Shown here: one piece after another, positions 19,805 through 27,147 of the stretch
How positions within the stretch are numbered: position 1 is the stretch's first letter
Layout: every line of letters begins with the position of its first letter
Source: Acinetobacter shaoyimingii
GTDB taxonomy: Bacteria; Pseudomonadota; Gammaproteobacteria; Pseudomonadales; Moraxellaceae
Assembly (NCBI RefSeq): GCF_011578045.1
Contig: NZ_CP049801.1
Coordinates: 1,798,001 to 1,862,000 of the forward strand
Direction of reading: 5' to 3'
DNA length: 64,000 nt
Program-made: the position numbers and the translations under genes
Notes under the pieces: generated by a model
Databases searched by the model: none
What the model saw: the letters and a program-made list of their open reading frames with translations, nothing else
What the model was told of the DNA's origin: nothing

Positions 19805-21361
19805 TTAGTTATATTCGCGTGTGGCTTGTCCAAAAATCACATAGCTAAAGGCAAGAAAAAGTAAGGCAGTACTAAAACCAACAGGGATCACGAATCCTTG
19901 TCCTGCATCGAGATAATCAGGTGGAAGATGAAAAAAACTCAGGATAAAGAGTGTCAATAAAAATATGCTTGTAAAAGGCAATAAGCTCATCAAAAAGACT
20001 AAAGTCTCTTTCATATAAGCAACATTCTGACGGTGCGTCGCCATTAAAAAAGCGATCGCAAAGATGAAAATCAAAGCACCATAAACGCTATACATGGTGC
20101 CACCTGAAAAAATTAAATTTTGTGGCGCAAGGCCAATATTCCAGCCTAAATACACAGCTATAACGCCTGCAATACCAGCAAAAATAGCCAAAATTTGACT
20201 CAAAGCAATCTCTTGTCTCGTTAATGAATTTTGAGCTGATTTTTTAAGTAAATGATTGAAAATATACAAACCGAGGAGTAAAGCGGTACCCGTACATAGA
20301 ACAAGAGACACATTTAAAAGTGATGATGAACTTAAAAGTGTATGTTCACGCTGAATCAAAGCTGTTGGCAGTAATTTTTCAGCAAAACTCAGTCCTGCTA
20401 AACCATTATTAAGAGAAAAATAATAAAAATTCGCTGCAATACTACAGAAAGCTAAAACATATAAAACAGGCTGTAATGTATGGAATTTCTGTACTGCACG
20501 TTCAGCAAATGCATGTGGTTTACGCTGCTTCATTGGACGTAAATATTGGCGGTTAATCACAATCAATCCATAACCAATCAAGATCGTTTCAGGTAACATA
20601 ATGCCCATCGTCACAAGATTCAGCGTTTCTTGGTCAATTTCAGGAAATATAATTGCCAATAAAGCCCAATCCCAACGTAGCATTGGCGCAACCATAAGAC
20701 ATGCAAATGATGCTGCCATCCAAGCTTGATGTTCAAAAATTCTTTTTTTCTTGAGCGCGAGTACCGCCATAGAAATAGACACTAAAGATAAAATGCCAAA
20801 AACCCAAAGTGCAATCCAAGCAACCAAGTGATCATAAATATGATGCGGTGCTGTGTTGGCCAAATAAAGTAATGAAGTCACTACAGCAATGGGAACAGAT
20901 ATTAGATAAATCGCACCAATGGTTCGGTGCACTTTCATATGCTTTTTACGAAAAGAAGGCCAAAATTGAAAGGAACCTAAAAGCATACAAAAGCTTCCTA
21001 ACAAGACGTGGATCAACATTAATATTTTGTTACAAGTCGACATGGTGGTGTAATAGACACCATGTTGTAATAATTTAGATTCAGTAAATCGCGATGGCTC
21101 TGTCATTTTTGACAATCCCCACAGTTCCATACCAAAGGGTTTCATATTTTCAAGCGTAGGGTCTTGTTCAACCTGATCGAGTTGTTTTTGCATTTGCTCC
21201 GTGGCATTTTCACTGGTAAACGGCAACATAAAGCGCCCTTTTGCTTCACTGAGCGCTACGATACCTGCGATTGTCATTGTTAATGTAATGATTAACATGA
21301 AAATCACTCCAGTTACTTTTCCTAAGAAATGTACTGGTACGTTATTTTTATTCATGCTCAT
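19805..21361 (-). CDS. DUF2306 domain polytopic membrane protein
   Basis: A 518-residue membrane protein with roughly 12 hydrophobic segments. The first half carries the DUF2306 pattern: VLLGSFCMLLGSFQFWPSFR, then KKHMKVHRTIGAIYLISVPI with its conserved His residues, then HQAWMAASFACLMVAPMLRW. Between the first helix and the rest is a ~70-residue extracytoplasmic loop (KGRFMLPFTSENATEQMQ...). Function is unknown; the conserved His residues may bind haem or metal, which is speculation. The hydrolase gene begins 24 bases downstream. The HxlR gene 110 bases upstream points the same way and may regulate the group. Confidence 0.75.
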   Translation of the reverse strand: MSMNKNNVPVHFLGKVTGVIFMLIITLTMTIAGIVALSEAKGRFMLPFTSENATEQMQKQLDQVEQDPTLENMKPFGMELWGLSKMTEPSRFTESKLLQHGVYYTTMSTCNKILMLIHVLLGSFCMLLGSFQFWPSFRKKHMKVHRTIGAIYLISVPIAVVTSLLYLANTAPHHIYDHLVAWIALWVFGILSLVSISMAVLALKKKRIFEHQAWMAASFACLMVAPMLRWDWALLAIIFPEIDQETLNLVTMGIMLPETILIGYGLIVINRQYLRPMKQRKPHAFAERAVQKFHTLQPVLYVLAFCSIAANFYYFSLNNGLAGLSFAEKLLPTALIQREHTLLSSSSLLNVSLVLCTGTALLLGLYIFNHLLKKSAQNSLTRQEIALSQILAIFAGIAGVIAVYLGWNIGLAPQNLIFSGGTMYSVYGALIFIFAIAFLMATHRQNVAYMKETLVFLMSLLPFTSIFLLTLFILSFFHLPPDYLDAGQGFVIPVGFSTALLFLAFSYVIFGQATREYN

Positions 21362-21472
21362 TGAAACTGCCTAAAAAAATTATTTAATCAAATTTAATAT
21401 TTCAAAACCCATATTAAGTTCCTTTTTAGAACTTATAAAACAAAAAAAGATGACTCGTCATTCACCTCTATT

Positions 21473-21916
21473 TTAAGCTAAACGAGTAGATGTGTTTGCT
21501 CTTGTTAAAGGTTCACCACAACATTGACATGTCATGACCAATCCAGCTTCATGACCACAACTTTTGTGAACATATCTCACCACTGGATAATTTTCATCTT
21601 CATTCATCCAGTCATTGCCCCATTTGGTGAATGTGAGCAAAATTGGATATAAAGCAAGACCGCGTTCTGTTAGCTTATATTCATATCTGGGTGGCGCTAC
21701 TTGATAAGGTTTTTTTTCAAGAATTTTATGCTCTACCAAGCGATTTAAACGTTCAGCCAGAAGATGACGTGTCATACCCAGTTGATTTTGGAATTCATCA
21801 AAACGAGAAGTATGCATAAATGCATTACGAATAATGAGCAAAGTCCAACGATCGCCTAAAATAGATAAACTACGTGCAATTGGGCAGCTCACGTCTGATA
21901 AATCACTCCATTTCAT
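21473..21916 (-). CDS. HxlR family winged-helix transcription regulator
   Basis: A 147-residue HxlR-type regulator: CPIARSLSILGDRWTLLIIRNAF at the N-terminus, the recognition region FDEFQNQLGMTRHLLAERLNRLVE, and the wing KKPYQVAPPRYEYKLTERG (quoted in part). A C-terminal Cys/His group (HKSCGHEAGLVMTCQCCGEP) may bind a metal. I prefer the ATG at 21916 with a GGAG site ten bases before it over a GTG at 21940. It lies upstream of the DUF2306, hydrolase and thioesterase genes on the same strand. Its ligand and targets are not evident. Confidence 0.88.
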   Translation of the reverse strand: MKWSDLSDVSCPIARSLSILGDRWTLLIIRNAFMHTSRFDEFQNQLGMTRHLLAERLNRLVEHKILEKKPYQVAPPRYEYKLTERGLALYPILLTFTKWGNDWMNEDENYPVVRYVHKSCGHEAGLVMTCQCCGEPLTRANTSTRLA

Positions 21917-22109
21917 ATTTTTTCTCCAATGAATTACCACAGAGTATGCTTATTAGCATAAAATTTTCAAGATAAAAGCAAAATAAGTAAAGGGATTACG
22001 GAATTTTGCTGTTTAACATTCAGCGTTTATGCAGTAAAGATTGTTAAATAAGCACTTAGATTTGATCGTATTGAGCGCCTGCTTTTTCTTAACAATCATA
22101 TCATGATTA

Positions 22110-22138
22110 AAAAACCCAATGATGACATTGGGTTTTTA
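22110..22138 (-). terminator. Terminator after the flavodoxin-reductase operon
   Basis: AAAAACCCAATG at 22110-22121 pairs perfectly with CATTGGGTTTTT at 22126-22137 (12 bp, 4-base loop). On the minus strand it lies just after the stop of the reductase gene at 22160 and is followed by a T run. It marks the end of the iron-linked redox operon. Confidence 0.85.
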
Positions 22139-22159
22139 TGAACGCAGTACAAATATGAT

Positions 22160-23644
22160 TTAATACACATCACGTAAATAGCGTCTAGATTGAATCAAAT
22201 CCATCATGACCTGTTCACCTAAAATCTCATATAAGGTTTGATCAACATCTTTCGCCATGCTATTTAAACTACCACAGACACAGATGATAGCGCCTTGTGA
22301 AATCCATGTTTTAAATTGTTCAGCTTTAGTGTGTATACGATCTTTCACATATTTATCCTGATGACCATCACGAGAAAACACCAAATCAAGTTCAGGCAAA
22401 TGAGCACTTGCTTGCCATCTTGCAAGTTCATTTGAATAGAGATAATCAAATTGCTGTTGACGCTCGCCAAAAATCAACCAATTTTGATGATGATTCAATT
22501 TTTCACGTTGATACAAATGAGATAATAAGCCTGCAATACCTGAACCATTTCCAATTAAAATCAGCGGCACAGCTATATCAGGAATATGAAAAGAAGCATT
22601 ATTACGGATTCGGATTTGAATCTTCTCACTCAATTTTGAATGTGCTGTCATCCAACCTGAACCTAGTCCTAACTCACCATCAGTCATATGTTGACGAATG
22701 ACCAGTTCGATATAACCTTGCGCTGGAATGCTCGCGACAGAATATTCACGAATACCTAAGGTAGGAATTTCTGTTAACCATTGTGAAAATGATTCATTTG
22801 CCTTTCTTTCTGGAATATTCAACAAATTCTTGGTTGTTAAATGCACTAAATCTTCAGCAGTACATTCAGGAAATTGTGTTTGAAACGCATGAAGTTGCTC
22901 AGTTGAATTTGCACACTGAACTTCAACAATATCCCCTGACTGCCAATGTAATTTATCATTGACAGATAATCGGACGCGATAAAGTGCCAATCCTTGACTG
23001 CCTGCATTCAGTAATTCACGTTCAATCAGTTGCACATGTTGCCATGCAGAACGAGACCGATCTTGATAAGTAGCCAATTGAACTTGAGTATGCAATGCAA
23101 GTTGTTGTGACCAACGCGCCAAATCATCTTTATTTAAATCATTGACACAGACCATTTCAAATAATGGCATTGCCTGTTGATTGATCAGCCATTGATTCAA
23201 CTGCTGCCCAAATTGACAATAGTTTGCATAATGACGATCACCGAGTGCCAAAATTGCAAACTTTTTATCCGCGAGATTGATCGATTTAGACATGATGTTG
23301 TGTACAAACCCACGTGCAGTATCCGGTGCATCACCCTCACCATAGGTACTGGCAAAAAATAGAATGTTATTTGCATCCAATAAATGCTGTGTTTGAACAT
23401 TCTGAATATCGAAAATGTGCACAGCAATATGATGTTGCTGTAATTGATCGAAAGTTTGGTTTGCAAAATGCTTTGCATTGCCAGATTGGCTGGCATAAAT
23501 CAGTAAATATTCTGTTTTGATTGTACTGAGAGCCACCTGCTTTCGTTGTTTCATTTCGCTTATTTTTAAGTAAGCAATCCAAAACACATGCACAAAAAGC
23601 AAAATGGCGAGAAAAATCAGAATATATGTCGCAGCTTGAGTCAT
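22160..23644 (-). CDS. Membrane-anchored flavodoxin/FNR-type reductase (CysJ-like)
   Basis: About 494 residues in a diflavin-reductase layout. An N-terminal membrane helix (residues ~4-24) is followed by a flavodoxin domain (IYASQSGNAKHFANQTF near 48, FFASTYGEGDAPDTARGF near 95, ALGDRHYANYCQFGQQL near 128), an FAD domain with the RxYS motif (REYSVASIP near 297) and an NAD(P)H domain (LILIGNGSGIAGLLSHLY, ICVCGSLNSMAKDVDQTL). It resembles the sulfite reductase flavoprotein, but no cysI lies nearby. The ATG at 23644 has an AAAGAG site upstream; a TTG at 23650 is less likely. It follows the PepSY gene by 12 bases. I infer it passes electrons from NADPH to the membrane PepSY protein. Confidence 0.85.
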   Translation of the reverse strand: MTQAATYILIFLAILLFVHVFWIAYLKISEMKQRKQVALSTIKTEYLLIYASQSGNAKHFANQTFDQLQQHHIAVHIFDIQNVQTQHLLDANNILFFASTYGEGDAPDTARGFVHNIMSKSINLADKKFAILALGDRHYANYCQFGQQLNQWLINQQAMPLFEMVCVNDLNKDDLARWSQQLALHTQVQLATYQDRSRSAWQHVQLIERELLNAGSQGLALYRVRLSVNDKLHWQSGDIVEVQCANSTEQLHAFQTQFPECTAEDLVHLTTKNLLNIPERKANESFSQWLTEIPTLGIREYSVASIPAQGYIELVIRQHMTDGELGLGSGWMTAHSKLSEKIQIRIRNNASFHIPDIAVPLILIGNGSGIAGLLSHLYQREKLNHHQNWLIFGERQQQFDYLYSNELARWQASAHLPELDLVFSRDGHQDKYVKDRIHTKAEQFKTWISQGAIICVCGSLNSMAKDVDQTLYEILGEQVMMDLIQSRRYLRDVY

Positions 23645-23656
23645 GTTCAATACTCT

Positions 23657-24247
23657 TTAAATGGCCAAAAACATCAGCCAAATGAGTAAGGCAATACTCA
23701 CAGCCGTCAATGTCAAATGAGTGACTAAACGGGTTTTAATGCTTAAGAATAAAATATAACCTGCAATGGATAACAGTAAAATCACAATCGCAGAAATGTC
23801 GATGAGTAAACTCCAAGAGACACTTGCATTTTTGCCACGATGCAATTCATTCAGCAATGATACTGTAGAGGCAGGTTTTTGCGTAATTTCAGCCTCACCC
23901 GTATCCAACATGACCCAGACATCACTCGATCCTGCAGGGCTTTCAAGATGGATCATCACCTCTCCATCCAGCACTTCACTGCTCTTAAAACGCCCGACTA
24001 AATCTTGTTTTTGACGCACATAATTGAGGATATCGTCACTTGGGTTTTCTTTATTCTCAATTGTTTTGATCAATTGAGCAGGAAGTTGAATCGTAGTGGT
24101 GCTTTCTTCTTTAGCAGGTTCAAACCATTCGGGATGATTGAGCGTCAAACCTGTTGCCGAAAAAAATACTAAAATGAGAAAAGCAAAAGCTGAAAGCCAG
24201 CCATGCACATAACGTGCATGGCGGTAAAAGTCTCGACGTTGATACAC
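23657..24247 (-). CDS. PepSY-associated membrane protein
   Basis: A 196-residue protein with a GTG start (no ATG is available after the in-frame stop upstream). It has an N-terminal membrane helix preceded by RHARYVHGWLSAFAFLILVF, an extracytoplasmic PepSY-like domain (residues ~40-135, ending in VSLLNELHRGKNASVSW), and two further helices at the C-terminus. His residues flank the helices (VHGW, LNHPEW, ELHRG), as in haem-binding PepSY transmembrane proteins. Family knowledge links these to iron reduction or transmembrane electron transfer. It sits between the ApbE-DUF2271 gene (28-base gap) and the flavodoxin reductase (12-base gap), so one operon is likely. Confidence 0.83.
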   Translation of the reverse strand: MYQRRDFYRHARYVHGWLSAFAFLILVFFSATGLTLNHPEWFEPAKEESTTTIQLPAQLIKTIENKENPSDDILNYVRQKQDLVGRFKSSEVLDGEVMIHLESPAGSSDVWVMLDTGEAEITQKPASTVSLLNELHRGKNASVSWSLLIDISAIVILLLSIAGYILFLSIKTRLVTHLTLTAVSIALLIWLMFLAI

Positions 24248-24275
24248 AGTTAAATCTCAGTAGGAATTAATAACA

Positions 24276-25850
24276 TTAATTCACTTTTTGGAAGTTAAGT
24301 TTCAGTGTGCCAATTTCTTTTTGTGCAGCCAAAGTTTGTGCAGAAGGTTTAGCTTTTACATCAAGATTAATGGTTTGATATGAGTGATCACCATGTTCAC
24401 GTGCGGTTTCAATATGAACTTGATATTGACCTGCTGCGACTGGTTTTCCATGATCATCTTTACCATCCCAAGCCAGTTTATAATTACCTGGTTGGCGAGA
24501 TGGTTTTGCTACGGCATCTAAGCTGGTCATTTGACGGCCGTAACGTCTCCACCATACATAGTTGGTGTTAATCCATTTTTCATCTTTACCCCAAACTGCA
24601 AGGGTTCGGACAATTTTCTTATCTTTATCTGTGACCCAAACAACCACATAAGGTGCACGATATTTTTCAACGTCCAGTTTTGGAATATTCAGATCAAGCA
24701 CTGCTTGATAACCTGCTGGCCATTTTGCTGAACTTGAACTTGCAATATTCAGCATATCTGCTTGTGATTGTGTATGAACTAGATTGTTCCAACCGTTACT
24801 TTGGAATACTTGTCCATCGGCAGTAGTGAGTTTAGATTCATAACCCACTAAAGCATCAATCAGTTCTAGACCTTCAGATGGTGTCATTGCAGCTAAAGCT
24901 GTTGCCAAAGCATCTGCTTGTGCCGCACATTGACCCACAACAACACATTGCTCGACTTGTTGTAAAGGTGCACCTGTTTTAGGATCAAGTAGATGTGATT
25001 GACCTGCTAAGTTACGATAACCTTTACCACTAAAGGCAATGGCTTGATCTTTTAGATTAAGTACTTGATCTGGTGCGACATTGTCAAAATGATTAAATGC
25101 GCTTTGCACCCCAATACTCCAACCTTGTTGATCTGCTGTTTGATTTTGTTTGTTGGGTGCTTGGCCCCAAACACGCATATCACCACCAATATCAACTAAC
25201 AGTCCTTGAATTGCAGGAACTTTTTCACGTGCGACTGCAAGTGCACGGTCAATGATATAACCTTTGGCATAAGCATCAGGTGCAAATTTCACTGCTGAAT
25301 CTATGGCAATGGTTTTGCTGTCTTGGTCTAAAGACACACTATTTTGATCAAGCTGTGCAATTACTTGAGCACGTGTGTTTTGATCCAGCTTTTGAATGCC
25401 TTGAGATTTTTCCCAGAGTGCAATCAGTTGTCCTAAACGTGCATCAAAAGCACCGCAGGTTTGATGACGCATCGTTTCACATGCAGCTATCACTTCAAAA
25501 AGTTCTGGTGATGCTTGAATATTTTTCTCACGATTCAGTTGACTGATTTCACTGTCATCACGCCAAGTGGAAAGAATTTTATCTAAACGTGCAATTTCTG
25601 ATTCAATGGCTTTATAGGCAGTTTTTGCTTGTTGTTTTGAAACGCCTGTGATCACCACATCTAAAGATGTACCCAGTACATGATCTTGATGGAATTGATG
25701 GCTTTGAAGTTGTGCTTGATCAAGCTGATTTGCACTTTGAGCTTCAGTTGCATGTGCACTGAATGGAGAGATCAGTGCAATTGCCATCACTAAAGGTGTA
25801 AGACGAGATACAGCACGTAAAGGATAGAAATTTTTAACAGTCGTAGACAC
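24276..25850 (-). CDS. Exported ApbE (FAD:protein FMN transferase)-DUF2271 fusion
   Basis: The N-terminal ~330 residues form an ApbE flavin transferase (DILNSTWRD-like region STWRDDSEISQLNRE, KFAPDAYAKGYIIDRAL, LLVDIGGDMRVWG, and the metal-site region CAAQADALATALAAM). The C-terminal ~150 residues are DUF2271 (VVVWVTDKDKKIVRTLAVWGKD, WWRRYGRQMTSLD, WDGKDDHGKPVAAGQY). An export signal (...VMAIALISPFSAHA) precedes them. I set the start at the GTG at 25850, which has GGAG eight bases upstream. An ATG at 25919 would put 23 odd residues before the signal and run the gene through a Fur box. It heads an operon with PepSY and flavodoxin-reductase genes. I infer periplasmic flavinylation of a partner. 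Confidence 0.85.
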   Translation of the reverse strand: MSTTVKNFYPLRAVSRLTPLVMAIALISPFSAHATEAQSANQLDQAQLQSHQFHQDHVLGTSLDVVITGVSKQQAKTAYKAIESEIARLDKILSTWRDDSEISQLNREKNIQASPELFEVIAACETMRHQTCGAFDARLGQLIALWEKSQGIQKLDQNTRAQVIAQLDQNSVSLDQDSKTIAIDSAVKFAPDAYAKGYIIDRALAVAREKVPAIQGLLVDIGGDMRVWGQAPNKQNQTADQQGWSIGVQSAFNHFDNVAPDQVLNLKDQAIAFSGKGYRNLAGQSHLLDPKTGAPLQQVEQCVVVGQCAAQADALATALAAMTPSEGLELIDALVGYESKLTTADGQVFQSNGWNNLVHTQSQADMLNIASSSSAKWPAGYQAVLDLNIPKLDVEKYRAPYVVVWVTDKDKKIVRTLAVWGKDEKWINTNYVWWRRYGRQMTSLDAVAKPSRQPGNYKLAWDGKDDHGKPVAAGQYQVHIETAREHGDHSYQTINLDVKAKPSAQTLAAQKEIGTLKLNFQKVN

Positions 25851-25885
25851 CACTGATACTCCAAAATATTTTTGTAGATAATATT

Positions 25886-25904
25886 GATAATGATAGTTGT
25901 TATC
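25886..25904. promoter_or_regulatory. Fur box between apbE-DUF2271 and DUF4198 genes
   Basis: GATAATGATAGTTGTTATC matches the 19-base Fur consensus GATAATGATAATCATTATC at 16 positions. It lies in the divergent promoter gap between the ApbE-DUF2271 operon and the DUF4198 gene, about 36 bases before the chosen GTG start. Iron-dependent repression of one or both directions is expected. Confidence 0.8.
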
Positions 25905-25964
25905 AAGTAAATTAGTCAAAATTATTTAACACATATGATTTCACTTTAATTGGATGTATAAATT

Positions 25965-26870
25965 ATGAATAACTGGCTAAAAATTGCTTTATTGTCGTCA
26001 TTACCTGTAATTTCATCAGCTCACACCATCAGCCCTTTCGTTTTGCCAGAAGTGTTCGATACTAAAGCATCTCAAAATGTGAGTTTCCAAAGTGCAATGA
26101 CCATTGAAAAGTTCTTTGTTCCAAGCATGAACTTTAAAACAACCTATTTAATCACTGAACCAGATGGCACGCAAAAAGCAGTTAATCCAGCGGCAACGTT
26201 GAAGCGTTTTAACGTCGCTGAATTTGATCTACCAAAAGAAGGGACATATCGTATTCGCACTGTCGATGCTGTAGGCAACAGCAGCAAATATGCATTGGTA
26301 GACGGTCATTGGTTACGTGTTCGCCCAGTACGTGCGCCTGCTGCTAATGCAGCAGCCAAACCTGAACCAAAACCAGAACAAAAAGCTCAAGCTGCTGCAC
26401 AAGTAGCCACCAAACCAGCTCAACCACCACGTGTGATTGCAGCGGATCAAGTGCCAGCAAATGCTAAAACATTTGAAGTCAAAAGCCATATTATTGCTGA
26501 AAGCTTTGTGACTAAAGCAAAACCATCCGCTATTCCTGCTGTAACCAATAAAGGCTTCGAAGTAAAGCTGATCACTCATCCTAATGAACTTTATGCAGGT
26601 GAATCACTTAAAGGCCAAGTGCTTTACAATGGTAAAGCGGTAAAAGATCTTGAAGTTGACGTATTTAAAGGTGCAAGCAGCTACGATGTGAGCGCTAAAC
26701 GTGAACAACCGCATGTTAAAACCAATGCTAAAGGTGAATTTGAAGTTAAGTTTGAAAATTCGGGGATTTACTTGATTTCTACAAGCTATCCTGAAGCCAA
26801 TGCTGACAACACCAAAAAGCCACAAAGCGAAGTATTCAATTATGGTTTAACGGTTGAAGTTGCAGAGTAA
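25965..26870 (+). CDS. Exported DUF4198 domain protein
   Basis: A 301-residue periplasmic protein. A signal peptide (residues 1-19, ...SSLPVISSAHT) leads into HTISPFVLPEVFDTKASQNVSF, typical of DUF4198, whose mature N-terminus starts near a His. A proline/alanine/lysine linker (residues ~125-155) separates it from a second Ig-like domain (ELYAGESLKGQVLYNGKAVKDLEVDVF, then NAKGEFEVKFENSGIYLIS). Family knowledge: DUF4198 proteins are often near metal uptake or TonB systems. It is divergent from the ApbE-DUF2271 operon and shares its Fur box. A role in metal or iron handling is inferred. Confidence 0.82.
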   Translation: MNNWLKIALLSSLPVISSAHTISPFVLPEVFDTKASQNVSFQSAMTIEKFFVPSMNFKTTYLITEPDGTQKAVNPAATLKRFNVAEFDLPKEGTYRIRTVDAVGNSSKYALVDGHWLRVRPVRAPAANAAAKPEPKPEQKAQAAAQVATKPAQPPRVIAADQVPANAKTFEVKSHIIAESFVTKAKPSAIPAVTNKGFEVKLITHPNELYAGESLKGQVLYNGKAVKDLEVDVFKGASSYDVSAKREQPHVKTNAKGEFEVKFENSGIYLISTSYPEANADNTKKPQSEVFNYGLTVEVAE

Positions 26871-26953
26871 TCAATCTAAACATTTAGCTGTGTAAAAACA
26901 TTGAGTTAAAGATTATTTATCGTCAGTTTTTATTCATAGTCTAAAAGTAAATT

Positions 26954-26982
26954 AAAGGGATAAATTTATTTATCCCTTTTTT
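26954..26982 (+). terminator. Terminator after the DUF4198 gene
   Basis: AAAGGGATAAAT at 26954-26965 pairs with ATTTATCCCTTT at 26968-26979 and is followed by more T residues. It lies 84 bases past the DUF4198 stop. Confidence 0.85.
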
Positions 26983-27006
26983 ATTTGAGCATAAAAATCA
27001 CTAAAA

Positions 27007-27138
27007 ATGAGTTTAAATGAAAGCTATAACGATGATGAATTTTGGGAAATGCTTTGGAGTAAAAATGATAATTGTATCAATGATGACGATATAGATTTGC
27101 GCATAGCACAATTCACAGTAAACTTAAGCCAGAGATAA
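27007..27138 (+). CDS. Possible 43-residue acidic small protein
   Basis: A short open frame starts at an ATG at 27007 and ends at TAA 27138. It encodes a 43-residue acidic peptide (MSLNESYNDDEFWEMLWSK..., ending FTVNLSQR). It lies between the DUF4198 terminator and the ABC exporter gene, with 9 bases to the latter's first possible ATG. No good Shine-Dalgarno sequence precedes it and I recognise no family. It could be a leader for the exporter gene or chance. Confidence 0.3.
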   Translation: MSLNESYNDDEFWEMLWSKNDNCINDDDIDLRIAQFTVNLSQR

Positions 27139-27147
27139 AATGTTTAA

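Noticed and set aside
22160-23644. cysJ sulfite reductase flavoprotein
   Set aside because: Domain order is similar, but it has a membrane anchor, no cysI neighbour and sits in a Fur-linked operon with PepSY and ApbE.
25851-25919. Longer start for the ApbE-DUF2271 gene at an ATG at 25919
   Set aside because: It would place 23 residues before the export signal and run through the Fur box; the GTG at 25850 has a well-spaced GGAG.
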